A stretch of DNA of 64,000 bases from Endomychus coccineus. Lineage: Eukaryota; Arthropoda; Insecta; Coleoptera; Endomychidae. The stretch lies in the NCBI GenBank assembly GCA_958510875.1, contig OY294067.1:108767994-108831993 (forward strand), read 5' to 3'. Positions 12,191 to 24,149 of the stretch are shown here, piece by piece. Each line of letters opens with the position of its first letter. Positions within the stretch are counted from its first letter, which is position 1. A program made the position numbers and the translations under genes. The notes below the pieces were generated by a model, which was not told the DNA's origin, did not search any database, and saw nothing but the letters and a program-made list of their open reading frames with translations.

Positions 12191-12999
12191 GATCTAGACT
12201 AGAGAGAACGTATTGTTATCTGGTCAAAACCAACACGGAATAATATTTTCATTTATATCTAATTTCTTTCATTGAAGAATTTATTATTCAATTGACTAAT
12301 GCAAAAATCGAAAGATTGTTCTATTTCAATTTTGGTAATAAGGATTTTGCATTCATTAGGAGGAATATTTGAAAACACATTTGAAACGTCGCAAGATACC
12401 AACAACAACATACCAGAATTTGAAATACGTTAAATTTATTTAAATAGAAGCTAGATTGAGTTTATGGCTATTCACGTAGGATACCACCGGGGGGGGGGGG
12501 AAGGGTGGAGAGGGTTATAGAGACATTTGATTTGTGATTTTTATGAGATCGTAAAGTTTAGGAGAAGATGGATTCAGTCGATGAACCGATTTTGTTGTCA
12601 TAAACTGTTTTACCTAAACCGTAGCATTCGATCTGTCGGTTTTCGTAAGCACTAACTGGTTAGTTTTTATCTAATTTTTGATAGATTTGACTCAGAAAAT
12701 ATCAGTGTTTTTTTAAATGAATAACTTTATCAGAATAAAAGTGCTTGTGTTTTTGTAATATTTGAATTGGGTATATTATTGGAAGTAACTTCTATTCCAG
12801 CAATTGAAATTACAACTTTTGTTCAAGATGGTATTGTTCACTGCATCACAGGTATACTTAACATCTGGATTGTTAATGACTCCATCACCAAATGTTATAT
12901 TAGCTATATTACTATTGGTTATATCATTAATATAGGTTTTGATTTCCACAGATTATTATTGTGGGGTAAATTTATAATGAATGAAAGTGCTTACGTAGT

Positions 13000-13480
13000 A
13001 TATGTATGCATAGTCGTGTAAACCTGATGGTTTTGGTTTGGTAGAAGTTGTAAGCCCGTTTCCTCATAATTCAACAAAGGTACAGAGTAGAGACTTATGA
13101 CTTCGCATAAATTCCTCATACTTTTTTCTTCCCCTCTTATATTTTTTTCTTTTCCCTCTTTCCTTAACTCTATAGCCAATTTTCTTACAGATGAAATAAA
13201 AATTGTTCTATTCACTGTGAATTTGTTTTTTATCCAATCAACAATTCTCGTCTCTTCATACGGAGTGAACAGTGTGTTCGAACCCAATTTTCGACCTTCT
13301 GGGTGTAGCTGCCGTGCAACTGTTGCAACTCCCTTCCCCGGACGACAATCGGCAATAGGTGCTCCCGCCTTTTGTAATATATGATTTTTGCTATTGAGTC
13401 ACCAGCTTCATGCACTATCCATATAATATCTATGAAACATTCAAAAAAATTGTCATTCAAGATGACTGTTGTCCGTAATG
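13000..13480 (-). pseudogene. Tigger/jerky-like transposase, N-terminal part (copy B)
   Basis: On the minus strand the frame reads TNTLFTPYEETRIVDWIK-like, then VNRTIFISSVRKLAIELRKEG. It is closely related to copy A (6880-7490) and copy C (13789), in the opposite orientation. Only the HTH region is present. It forms the distal part of the right arm of the large inverted repeat. Confidence 0.65.
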
Positions 13481-13784
13481 TGAGAATGTGTTTGTGTTAA
13501 TCTGATTTCATCCATCGTCACAGCAGACATCCAGTCGGTAAGTAGTGCATTAACTATTGTGATTCCTCTTTTTCTCATATATGTGACTATTTATGTTATT
13601 ATCAAATAATGAAAGTTCAAACTCTTATATGGCCTTAAAAATTGGAAGTCACCTGAAGTAACCATGAAGTTACAATAGGTGCATTAAAATTGCTAGTCCA
13701 AGGAATGTCCTAGTGTGCTAGAGTGCTCCGGTAGATGAGTCACCCATTATTTATTCTCCAATCAACATTCTAAATCTGGTTTCA

Positions 13785-15420
13785 GATCATGCTCGAAAAG
13801 AAAATACTAAAATATAATGAAGAAGACATGCGAACATCTATTGCTGATTATCGTTCGGGGATGGCAGCTACAACAGCTACACATCAGCGGGGTGTTCACC
13901 CAGAAGGTCGACAAACAGATTCGAACACTCTTTTCACTCCGTATGAAGAGATGAGAATTGTTTATTGGAATAAAACCCTGACCAAAAGGAAATTCACAAT
14001 GAATAGAACAATATTTATCTCATCTGTAAGAAAATTGGCTATAGAGTTGGAAGAAATGAAGAAATGAGAAAAAAATAAGATGGGAGGAAAGTGGTATGCG
14101 TAAGGGTAGATTAGCTGTTTCTGAAAATCAGATTAAAAACTGGTTCAATGGAATCAAGGGGTACTTAGTGGCCAACAACTTTTTCGACATCCTCGAAAAT
14201 CCTAATAGAATTTTCAATAAAGTTGAATTGGCATTTTTTAAAACCTAAAGGGTCTGGAAGTCCTGACTCAGAGAGGAGACAAATCAATTTATCAAGTGGC
14301 AAGCAACGATGAGAAGGAATACCTTTCAGTTTTGATATTTGCAATGCCGAAGAACCCACCTCTGATAATATTTAGACATCAAAGAATTCTTGCAGTATTC
14401 GCCGAGTGCGTGCCTAAATCTTGGGGAATCAGCAGGAAGTTTTCTTGAATATATCAGCAATGTGTGTTCAAAAATGGTATTACATTTCTTATTGTTCTCT
14501 TTATTAATGGACACATTTCTCACAAGAGCATGCCTCTCAGTGAGTTTCGCAAACGAAATGGAATTATTTTGGTTTTAAAATTCAACACATTAATTCCAAG
14601 CACTTGATGTTGCAGTATTTGAAACTTTGAAAGCTAGATGGAAAGAAAAAATAATCCTGATAGTAAGCGACACAAAGCTCCTATTTTGAATACGGTTTCG
14701 AGAGAGAAGATAAATTCGAGAATTATGAAAAATGACTTCCGTAAATGTGGTCTTTATCCATGGAACTAAAATTCATGATTTTGGACGAAAATCAACTAGC
14801 TGAGACTTCTTTTCAGGGTTTGTTCAATAGATTTATGGAACCAGAAAAACTCTCCAAATTCAAACAATGCAAGGACGAAGCTTGGTCTGGAGATACAGCA
14901 GATACAAACTTATTTGATTTCTGGAAAAAGGTGTCTTTGGAGTGTACTCAAAATCAGTTGAGTGAGCCTAGTTCTGGAACTCAATACCATCAACATCAAG
15001 AACCCAGTTTCTCAGAAGCAGCATACACTTGTGAGGCAGGTACTAGCGCATCAAATGATATTGTTGTTTATTGTACGCCTCTCAAGGAAATTCATGATCA
15101 AAATACCTACTCCTCTCAATATAGTCCGAAAAAACTGAGGTTGAAAAAATTAGAAAGTTTGAAGTTCAAAAACAATTTCGTGAATCAGATGCTTCAAGTG
15201 ATGAGGATGAAGAAGTGGAATTTGAAGAATCTGTCAGTATGGAATGTCAAACATGAGATCGAGTCAATCAAGATATTAGAGAATGTTCACCAATTGAAAA
15301 GTGGCTGTTTTATTTTAGTTGAGTTTATGGAGGGCAAGCATACACTGTACAAAAAGTAATGGATGATAGAGGAGTAAAAAATCATCGATTGCTAACCAAA
15401 ATGATATTTTCTTAGTGACA
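13785..15420 (+). pseudogene. Tigger/jerky-like transposase (copy C, longest)
   Basis: The frame starts at MLEKKILKYNEEDMRTSIADY after a TTTCAG acceptor-like site, continues NTLFTPYEEMRIV and TIFISSVRKLAIELEE, and after stops gives a FFDILENPNRIFN stretch typical of the start of the DDE_1 domain. A 3' open frame (14745-15359, 204 codons) gives a CGLYP-like boundary (KCGLYPWN) read in a neighbouring frame, followed by an acidic, low-complexity C-terminus. The central DDE region is missing or scrambled. This copy shares its upstream flank with copy A, so both come from the same family. Confidence 0.7.
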
Positions 15421-16006
15421 GTAGATCAGGTTGTTGGCATTCTGGACAATCCACAGATTATATTGGTTAAGGAACCTCTCAGATACGTATTTCCAGTTCC
15501 CATACCTAATCTTCATGAAAAATAGTTTTTATACTAAGTCCTCATTCAGACAGTGGAGGAATTCCTTGTATATCTATGTCCATTTTATCTTTAATCGATG
15601 TGTTGGAAAGATTGACCGATTATCTTTTCTCGCAATCTTTATAAGAGACCAAATATACAGAATGGTCTTTTCAATTTAGTAAGAATGTTCAAAAACTCTT
15701 ATATCTTTAGATTACACGGCTTTACCATATTTTTTTTCCAAAAACCATTAATACATAGTGATGATATGTAATGTTTTTCCTCTGAATTATCATAATTAGT
15801 TTCTATTGTAATAGAGGAGGAGTTATAAAATGTATGAACTTCATCTTATCTGAAGAATTGATCTTATCAATAGGATAATAATAATTCTGAGGATAACCAT
15901 GCTTTACTTAAGTTTCTTTTGTCTCTTTAAACGATGTAGCTAGCTATTTCAGTAGAAGAACTAATTTCAAGAAGAGGACGATATGAGAATATTCGAATTA
16001 TCTTAC
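15421..16006. other. Intron sequence, no gene recognised
   Basis: End of the Tigger copy grading into unique AT-rich intron. The ORF 15431-15679 has no recognisable motif. Confidence 0.35.
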
Positions 16007-16126
16007 CTGTGCGGTGTTTTCTTCAAACTCTTGTGTATAAAATATCTGAGTAAATCGAGGAGGTTGGTCAGGTAGATCCACTACATTAATTACAATAACC
16101 AGAGTATTATTGTTATTCCCACTATC
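16007..16126 (-). CDS. Cadherin exon 6: EC2/EC3 boundary
   Basis: A 120-bp exon, phase 0 at both ends. The acceptor is TTTTCAG|GATAGTGG and the donor ACCGCACAG|GTAAGA. It encodes DSGNNNN, the hydrophobic EC2 strand G (TLVIVINVVDLPDQPP), then FTQ and FYTQEFEENTAQ, the first strand of EC3 with the glutamate that binds calcium. It links exon 5 (EC2) to exon 7 (EC3) exactly in register. Confidence 0.88.
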
Positions 16127-16189
16127 CTGAAAATCGATATACGAATTGGGTGAAAATGATGTTAGACAATCATGAGGATCAACAGTTAT

Positions 16190-16400
16190 ATGATGACATA
16201 CATTAGACAACATGCCCATCAATTGCAGATGGCTGTTTCGCTCTCTCATCCACACTTGATGCTCTAACATTCACAAATGCGTTTTCAATATCTGTGGCGG
16301 TGATGGTCGGATAGTTACATCATTGTCCTACTCGTGCCAGTGATGAGCTCATGAGAGAGCGAAACAGCTGTCTGGAACTGATGACGAGTTACCAGTGTTA
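16190..16400. repeat. Short inverted pair of a dispersed repeat
   Basis: The reverse complement of 16190-16275 resembles 16325-16405, sharing ATGAGAGAGCGAAACAGC and TGATG. The same core recurs in the 10.8-12.2 kb cluster and at about 37830. It may be a fragment of a Penelope or MITE family. I cannot assign it. Confidence 0.5.
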
Positions 16401-16599
16401 GACATAGACACCTAAACTCTGTAACTGGATAATTGTTTTGATATTACATAATTTACTGCCTGTAACATCATACTCCTCACATATATATGAGAATTAGCAC
16501 TGGTATTGATGATTGTGATTGTATCACAGTTGCAGGGCTGGGCAGTATCTCAACAACATGGTATTTGAAATACATTTGTATTTTGTCTTTCAAATAAAA

Positions 16600-18215
16600 A
16601 TTTTCAATGTTTAAGGAGGTGGTTGCTGGTATTATCTTAAGACGGGAAGTTCCTATGAACTATGGTCATTGGCGGCTTCGTTACGGAGATACAAGGTATT
16701 GAATTTTTATAAAAAATGTATAATTGTTGAATAACTCCTAAGCGCGTTGAGCTTGTCTCATGAAATTTGGTGAATGAAATACGCACATAAGCACACTTTC
16801 ATGAAAAGTACAACACGTTCTCAAATTTGACCAGTGGCGTCGGTACGAATTTTATTCTTATATTTTTGTGGAAACTATCCCACATCACTGACATATTTCA
16901 TTTTAACTTCTTTCTTATCTTCACTTTATTTACAACAAAAAAGATCTCAAGCGTTTTTTCTTGATACGATGAACGTTTCAAGGGTAAATGATCATTTTTT
17001 GAGTTGAACAATTCATATGTATCCGTTAAACGGGTTTGAAAATTCAGTAGTTAATGAACTCACATTATTATCTGATAGTTAATGCAGTAAATTTTATCAG
17101 TTTTGTCTTTTAGATTAGAATTGTTGGTAAGTTATGGATTATTTGGGCCGACATACATTGTGCGATACCAGAGGAATTTATCAGCAGCGATATCGTAACC
17201 GACTGCTACAACATGTTCAAAACTTCACCGCCTTTTAGCTGAAACAGACAGTTTTGCGAAAGCAAAAGACCGCGAATAGCCTGAACGTTAGAATTGGAAT
17301 AAGCGGTTCTGAACGTTGTACAGCAAAATCCCGAAACAAGCATCCGAGTAATTGCTGATGCTGTCAATTCCACTCAAGTCACAGGTATACGTATACGTAC
17401 CACCGTCAAATGGTAAGAACTCTTTTCTCTTTTACCAAGAGACGCTCCCCAGCACATTAATTTGTGTCAGTGGGTTTTGAGAAAATTTGCTGCAAATTTT
17501 GTGCTTTTTACGGACGAAGCAATTTTTTTTCAGAGTGCTATTACAAACTTTCACAATAATTACATCTGGTCTTTGGAGAATCTACACTCAGTAAGTGTGA
17601 AATAAATCTTCAATACCCATTCTCATTAGCGTGTGGGCGGGAATAGTTGGTGATTACTTTTCTACCACCTCGGTTTAATGGCGAATCTTTTGGATAATGA
17701 ACTTCCTCATTTATTCAACGATGCAGACTTACGCTGGTTCCAGACGACTTGTGTATTCGGCGAACATTCGCCACTTCGACTCATACTAGTAGCGTGTGGG
17801 AGGCTCACTTTGTCGGATATTCATTATTCGTGATCTAAACCCTCCATTGTCTGCCAAAGTCAACATTCGCCAAACATTCATATGGTGTGTGAAGCCAATG
17901 TTTGGCCAGGAATTATTTTAATCTAATTTATTCGAATCGATGGATCGGTATTTGAGTTGCAGAACGAAACCATGGGCACCAAAGCCCCCAGATTTGAATC
18001 CCCTTTATTTTTATTTGTGGGGACGCTTAAAGTCAGTCCCTTATGAATCGATGATTTTGAATCAATAAGAAACAGACCAGCTATCATAGCACACGTAAGA
18101 AACTCCATGCAAAGGAGATTGATGCCTGCATATTGGCTGATTGTAGAGACTGACAATTTATTTAAAAATAATTTCTTTTGTATTCAATTGTTACGTTACA
18201 ATACGTTACTTTAAT
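16600..18215 (+). pseudogene. IS630/mariner-like (DDE_3) transposase element
   Basis: The noncoding 5' part (16600-16960) has a second, inverted copy at 19270-19660. Coding remains start near 17142 with QQRYRNRLLQHVQNF (HTH linker). They continue through VLFTDEAIFF (first catalytic D), HNNYIWSLENLHS, and a C-terminal LWGRLKSVPYES preceded by a PPDLNPLYFYLWG stretch (third catalytic D region). This is the arrangement of the insect transposase family annotated as DDE_3/IS630-like. Many stops and frameshifts are present, and no intact ORF exceeds 80 codons on this strand. It is a dead copy inside cadherin intron 5. Confidence 0.75.
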
Positions 18216-18289
18216 AAATCTTTGAATGTTGTTGAATAATTTAAAATTATCTGAATAATTTGTATAACCAACTAAGATAATTTATTTAT

Positions 18290-19262
18290 TTATTTAAAAA
18301 CACGGGTGAAACCCTTTCCTGTTAAAAATTACATATAAAATTAACTCAATACTAACATAAAAAAAAAGTTCTAATTAAGCTAACACATGAATAATCAAAT
18401 TAGAAGCTTACATGAATTCGTTACATACAATGCATGACATCCTAGATTGCTAAGCTATATTTATTACGTAACAATTGATTATATAATCGATTGAATCCGT
18501 CTTGGCAGAAAGAGTCAAAATCACAATTCTCATTTGCCCTTCGCATCAGTCTCTTAATGAAACCAAGCATATTTATAGATTTATTGATAATTAGACCTAT
18601 GTTGAATGTGAAAGAAAGTTTTCAATCGAAAATAATACCTAGGACCAACACCTTACCCCTGTAATTTAAGGATATGTCATTCATTTGATAATTATACTGA
18701 TATAGTTCATCACATGATATTAACAAGCGCTTACTACCATTCTCCTTACACCATAGACTTAAACTATTCAAATTACTTTGAAAAAATATTGAATGAACTA
18801 TAGTACATAACATATACTTACCATTAAACATTTCCGAATCATCGGCAAAATTAAAAATGAGCAGTGAATATAGTCTCTTATATCATTAATGGATAAATTG
18901 AACAGAATTGCTCCCAAATATGAGCCCTGGGGAATGTTCTTTGATTTCATCATAGTAAAAACCGTTGACACGTACAACCTGAGTTCTGCCATCAAGGTAA
19001 CATCTCAGCTAGTTTAACAGAGTACCGGTTATTCCAAGAACATTTAATTCTCTAATAGTCCTTCGTGGTTCACTTTATCAAATACCTTGGAGAAATCAGT
19101 ATAAATGGAATCCACCTGATACCCCTTTCCCAAAGTATTGGAAATAAATTGAGGATATAACATTAAATTAGTTTCTGTTGATTTTACAGAAAATGTTTGC
19201 GATTGTGGAGATGATAGAAATAGGCCTACAATTTTTAACATTAGATTTGGGAACTGATTCAA
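18290..19262 (-). pseudogene. Non-LTR retrotransposon RT relic, 3' part
   Basis: Minus-strand fragments follow RT order: LGKGYQVDSIYTDFSKVFDKVNHEGLL (RT motif A, FSKaFDkVNH), then GSYLGAILFNLSINDI (motif B, normally GVPQGSHLGPLLF), then LSLWCKENGSKRL (thumb region). The 3' end near 18295 reads GAAACCCTTTCCTGTTAAAAA on the plus strand, followed outward by a TTTATTTATTTAT-like tail. Multiple frame breaks are present. It is 5'-truncated and inserted in cadherin intron 5. Confidence 0.75.
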
Positions 19263-19269
19263 AAATGAT

Positions 19270-19660
19270 TTACCCTTAAGCCGTTCCTCTTATAAGAAAA
19301 ACACAGGAGATCTTTTTTGCTGTAAATAAAGCAAGGAATCATGGAAAGGGAGTTGAAATGAAATATATCACTGGCGTAACATAGTTTTTACAAAAATAAT
19401 GAGCAAAATATCTTACGGACGCCACTGGTTGAATTTTAAAACATGTTGTACTTTTAAAATAAGTGTTCTTATGTGTTTATTATATTTACCAAATTTCGTG
19501 AAAAACTTTTTTTTTAATTATCTATTTTTTTTATTACAATTCAACACCTTGCAAACCCGCGAAGAAGCCGCCAAGGACGATATCATTAAAACTTGTCGTT
19601 TTAAAATTATGCCAGAAATCACCTCCTGAAGTTTGTTTGAATCACCCCGTATTAATGATA
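19270..19660 (-). repeat. Second copy of the mariner-like element 5' region
   Basis: The minus strand of this segment aligns with the plus strand of 16600-16960. Shared landmarks are GGAGGTG, TTGGCGGCTTC, AAATTTGGT, AAAGTACAACA and ACCAGTGGCGTC. It is an isolated end of the same family in opposite orientation, with no transposase. Confidence 0.65.
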
Positions 19661-20534
19661 GTGACGGTATAAAATAATATACGATTAACGAAATCATACT
19701 ACATAATTATGCACTATGTGTGAAATCATACTCCTTACATTCTCATAAGAATCAACCGTTATAATAGAGAAGGCATTATAAACGTTATATTCGTAAAATT
19801 ATACTAATTATATTATGTAATTTCATTTAAACAATTGAAAGTTAAAGGTGATGAATTCAACTTTACTATGATACTTCGGAAACTTTGATGATCATCGCCA
19901 CGCAATATGGCCATCGGTTTGTTTTTGAAGCAGGGATGTTCACAAGAAGAGGATCAAGTGGGAGCACAATTCAAAATTGTAGTTCAAAGTGACAATCCTT
20001 AACAAAATGAGCCCTAGACACAGTAAGGTTGCTCAAAAAAATGGTGTAGTAAGTTGAAATTGAATCAAATTGGTTGCAAACCTCGGGCAACAAATGACTG
20101 TCAAACGAACATACGCATTTTCTAGATCAACCACAAAATAATTCTTCGGAAGTTGGAGAATTCTCCCAAAGTATTAGGAATTTACACTACGTAGACGCCG
20201 AAACCATAGATACACAAAATAATTATCTCGATTTTATCTTTCTATGGCTGTAATACTAGAATATAATGTGACGTAACGTCATCTAAGATGATTCAAAGGA
20301 TCAAACGTTGTGCACATCTATGTTGACCTTACATTGGAATGCAACCGCTAATAAGATGACTGAAACTACTGGTAAATTCGAGCGTCACCCTCCCTGAATA
20401 AAAGCTCCGCAGTCGCTGAAAATCACGTCCGATTTGGAGAAATAAACCGATCATTGTTAATTTCCCCAAATTTCTGAAGTTATAGTAGAAATTATAAAAG
20501 GAAATATGATTCTCCGAATAAATTATTCAATTGT
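19661..20534. other. Intron sequence, no gene recognised
   Basis: AT-rich and without a convincing ORF. About 20040-20140 holds scattered codons reminiscent of a degraded transposase HTH but nothing I can defend. Confidence 0.35.
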
Positions 20535-21130
20535 TTCAACCTAGGTTGGTTGGTTTTGAAACCTTAAGTGAATACTATAAATTGTTCTCTTACTACGAGC
20601 TAGGTTGGTTCTTCAGACCTGAAGTGAATAATATAAATTATGCTCTTAATACGTAACGAGATGGGTTGATTTCTGACACCTGGAGAGAATTCTGAACCTG
20701 GAGAGTATGTCATAAATTATTCACTAGGTTTGATCTTGAGACCTAGAGTGGATAACATAAATTATTGTCTCACTACCAACTGGGTTGATTTTCGAGACCT
20801 GGAGAGAATATAATCAATAATTCACTAGCTACAATCCATAGTCAAAGTATACCAGGTCTGCCGGAGCCTCCCTTCCATTGTTTCTCGCGCTGGGTGACGT
20901 CACCCAGCTCCTCCAATCACAGCCTTGCTCTCATCAGCTCGTTGCCGGCACGTAACAACATCATATTATGTCCTTGTCTATAACATTATATAAACGAAAT
21001 AAACGACCAATCAGATTGCACTAAAATTTTAAAAAGAGTAGAAGGGAGGCTCCGGCAGACCTGGTATACTTTGACTATGCTACAATCTAGGTTGAGTTTC
21101 GAGATCGGGAGAGAACCTAATCGGTGGTTC
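20535..21130. repeat. Imperfect tandem repeat of about 75-85 bp, interrupted by a MITE
   Basis: Four to five diverged units run from 20535 to 20828. Each has the core CTAGGTTGGTT (or GGGTTGATT), then GAGACCTGGAGAGAATA and ATAAATTATTCTCT. Another partial unit lies after the MITE (21085-21125). The array lies next to a gypsy LTR fragment and may be part of it. Confidence 0.6.
20837..21079. mobile_element. 243-bp MITE with perfect 39-bp inverted termini
   Basis: The ends are exact complements over 39 bp: CATAGTCAAAGTATACCAGG at the start and its complement at the end. The octamer CTACAATC is duplicated at 20829-20836 and 21080-21087. The interior contains TGACGTCA within a GGGTGACGTCACCC palindrome (about 20892-20905). 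Perfect termini and a perfect duplication indicate a recent insertion into the surrounding tandem repeat. Superfamily hAT or P is inferred from the 8-bp duplication. Confidence 0.92.
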
Positions 21131-21139
21131 GAATTTGAC

Positions 21140-21345
21140 TGGTTATCGTGAATTCATGATTGTATGATCTGAGGATCTATGGAACAATGAAAGAAGAAGG
21201 AAGCGAGAGAAGAGTCAGGAAGAGGGCGTGGTAGAGGGGAAAGACATTCATTATAGTAAATTATTAGTAATATGTTCATTAAACTGTGGATGTATTTTTT
21301 GATTATTATATTTTATTAAACTGTTGGTGAGTTTTTGTTTCAGCC
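21140..21345 (+). repeat. Gypsy element, left LTR fragment
   Basis: Sequence from TGTATGATCTGAGGATCTATGGAA through GTGTTCATT-like and CTGTGGAT aligns with 28170-28350. The two segments flank gag and pol of the same gypsy element and are therefore taken as its LTRs, both truncated or diverged. Confidence 0.6.
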
Positions 21346-22252
21346 GGAAGCCTTGGTCTATCGACATTTTGACAAAGCCGGTTATAAAGGGTGTTATAAA
21401 CAATAAGCTAACATTTCAGAAGTTAGATTTGTGTACTCAAAAATCGACTGAAGGCAGAAAACGACTTCTTCCCGGAATCGCAAGCAGTGTTACTAAGTAT
21501 TCTGATTTGAGAGAGGAATAGAACTGTTACTCTTGTCAAAATGTATTACTCACCTTAAAAATAACATCCCCTTATTCGCACACATAAAAGACCTCGTTAA
21601 AACACATTCTTTCCGGAGTATGTACTTGTTATCTGAGGCTTTTTTGGTAGTAATTTAAAAAGGAAATGTATGAAAATAATCGTTCCCATATAAACATTTT
21701 TTAAATTTAATTAGGATTCCAATCAAAATACATGTATACTAGTTTAGTATGTTGTCTTTCATTATGTTTACAATATATACATTATACACTAAAACCTCCG
21801 GTACTGTACACTCGACGGGTCCGGAAACCTCGGCTATGTTGACACTGCCAATTTTTCTCGTAACGCAAAATTTACTATTTGAGAGAGGAATATAACTGTT
21901 ACTCTTGTGAAATCCACCTTTAAAATAATTTCACAAAAGACCTCGTTAAAACGATTTCTATCCGGAATTGCAAGCATCCACTTTTTTCGGATTTCCGCAT
22001 CTTTCGGCACTTTAAAAACAGAAGTTTCTTGCTTTACACTTTTGTATCCCGTTTTGCATTCCGGGACAATGCACGATTTCGTAATTTGTTTCTCAAAACG
22101 CAGGTATTCCTTGTGTTGACAAGTCAACTGACAGTTGTCAGAGAATACTCTTACGTGGCGTCTTTTGGTACTACGCGAAAGTCGACGCTTAGCGGTATCA
22201 CTTCTCACATAGGAAACAACCTCGAGTTTCCAGACCTGTATGTACGACCGTG
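21346..22252 (-). mobile_element. P-like element with THAP domain (copy 1)
   Basis: The minus strand encodes CIVPECKTGYKSVKQETSVFKVPKDAEIRKKWMLAIP, the first two-thirds of a THAP (C2CH) zinc finger (C-x4-C, then W and P). The CxxH pair is missing. The right end, 22225-22252, is the family terminus CCAGACCTGTATGTACGAC followed by CGTG. The same terminus is found at both ends of copies 2 and 3. The left part (21420-21650) matches copy 3 but the left terminus is not visible, and 21650-21830 looks like unrelated inserted sequence. P-element transposases begin with a THAP domain, which is the basis of the assignment. Confidence 0.7.
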
Positions 22253-22261
22253 GTGTAGATA

Positions 22262-23807
22262 GAGCACTTAAAACATAGGTAGTTGCATCCACCATTTTGT
22301 GTCCTAGAAACGTCAGTGATCGCATGTAAACAGTATAGCGAACGTAATGTTGTTGGCCAAAAATTGAATGTTATTTACAAAAAACCGATCGAAATCGTGG
22401 CGCTTTTTGATTTTTGCTGTTTGCCAAAATCAGTCTTGATATGAATAGTGTTGCTGTTTGGATTCGTAGCAGTGCAAATAAAACTGGATTTACTTGGACT
22501 GTCCGTCAAAACGTCGAAGTGCGTATTATTTTTATCATAAATTAGAATGTCATCATTGCAATAATCTGTTCAAACAAAATCATTTCATAGTCTGTTACAG
22601 AAAATCACTGTTTATAACAACGGGGTTAGAGAACGGTGAAAGTAATTCCCAAGTTGGCCCTCGAAAAGGTTCTAAGGTAATCCAATGTGTCTTGAAAACA
22701 AAATTCACAAACCTTGAGTTCATTAAATTAATTATGAAGGTATTATTGAAGTTACAGATATGTAATTTCCACTTTTTTTTAAAACAAATCGTTTTTATTG
22801 TTGATTGCATGCTTCAATGTGTGTAATTGTCATAATTTTTTTCGTCTCCAGCTCGATTTATTGAATGTCGCTTGAAAATTACATTTACATGTTTTTTTAG
22901 GACCGCGTGGAGGAACTATTTCCAAGAACGCCAAGCGAGGAGAATGTTTATTTACTTTTAGAAGAAAATAGAGTCCTCAAGGAAAAAATTTCGAGAATGC
23001 GTGTGATTTCACAGATGTATTCATCAACTCCGCAAGCTGCTGCATATTTTAAAAAGTACATCTCACTCTAATTATAAAGCTTTTTTTAATTATTTTATTT
23101 ATTTTTATTTTCAATTCTATTTCTTTTGAAGAAAGTTTTTTAAAGAAAATTTCTTCTGAAGAAAGTTTTTAAAGAAAATTCCTTTCTTATAAAAAAAGAA
23201 ATTGTATTTATTTATATTTAAAAAACTTATTTGTAATTATATGTTCATAACACTGACAAAACCAATGAGATTTATGATTGGGCCGATTGATTGAATAAAA
23301 AAAGGAAAGATAAACGAATTGCTCGTGCTATTCAAATTTTATATAAGGAGTCTATTCCAATTTACAAATGTACAACTGGATGTCGAATATTCAATGATAT
23401 TTTTATTTGAGGAATCGAAGTAGGAATTTGCTGAATTGCCACTCTGCAAGTAAAAACCCAATTTTAAAGAATCCAATTGTTTTTTTCAGCAGGGTAATTA
23501 TCTGTGAATCAAGTCCAAGTTTATTGTAAATCAAGTTTATCTGTGAATCAAGTCCATGCAACCGATGACGAAATGTGTTTTTTAAAATGTAAATGGTACA
23601 AATAAAAGTAAACAATCTGAAATATGGTGTAACGGCATTTATTTCCTATGTAGACTGTGGACACAAATTCGAATGTTCGATACAGATTAATAGTTTGTCC
23701 ATGATAATAATAACCACTCTTTACCACTTTACCACTCTTTATGTACCATTTTGAATGTGACAGGACACAAAATGGCGGATGCGAATACTCATGTTTATAG
23801 TGCCTTA
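22262..23807 (+). mobile_element. 1.55-kb inverted-repeat element with a spliced ORF
   Basis: Inverted repeats of about 44 bp (22262-22305 and 23762-23805) share GCATCC-CCATTTTGTGTCCT and a GCACT-AAACAT core. The nonamer GTGTAGATA flanks both sides (22253-22261 and 23808-23816), consistent with an 8-bp target duplication. The left flank also abuts P-like copy 1 exactly. No transposase is recognisable. The only coding signal is the two-exon ORF at 22494-23071. Confidence 0.65.
22494..23071 (+). CDS. Unrecognised two-exon ORF of 117 residues
   Basis: Exon 1 (22494-22676, 61 codons) ends TCTAAG|GTAATC. Exon 2 (22901-23071) follows a TTTTTTTAG acceptor and ends at a TAA. The junction is phase 0 and keeps the frame open. 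Exon 1 is basic and has LECHHCNNLFKQNHFIVC, a C-x2-C with a later Cys and His that could bind zinc. Exon 2 reads DRVEELFPRTPSEENVYLLL then EENRVLKEKISRMR, a short predicted coiled coil, and ends AAYFKKYISL. I recognise no family. It lies within the inverted-repeat element and could be a captured host fragment, the remnant of a transposase gene, or chance. Confidence 0.45.
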
Positions 23808-24149
23808 GTGTAGATACAAGAACGTTTCAATCTGTGACCACGCATTAAACATTTTCTATATTAGTTATATGACACGGATTGCATCCACTGAGCGCACGAC
23901 ACTAGAGAAGTACATTTCAAAAAAAAGTAGAAAAAGTAATGAAACTGATTTGTAGGTTACCTAGAAAAATAAAATGAGTGAAGCTGGTAGGATTTAAGGC
24001 GATCTCGAAAAGAGAGAGAATACTGAAATGATGGAGACTCTTAGCAACTCACAGGGACTTTATATGCAACGAATGATGGACATGATGTTAATGGAATAGA
24101 AAGTCCTAGAAGGGATAAGATGATCACAAAGCTCTTCGAAAAGATGAAT

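Larger units (their letters stand above)
7530..13100. repeat. Large interrupted inverted repeat
   Basis: Sequence 7530-8160 plus 10430-10830 is matched in reverse complement by 12190-13100. Clear anchors are GTTTTGATTTCCACAGATTA (near 12937) against its complement near 7825, the C-run near 10500 against the G-run near 12490, and the AAACATTTGATTTGTGAT region near 12520 against 10470. The left arm is interrupted at 8165-10425 by the Penelope pair, and the loop (10830-12190) holds further inverted copies. Coordinates are approximate because the arms have diverged and carry indels. Confidence 0.7.
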
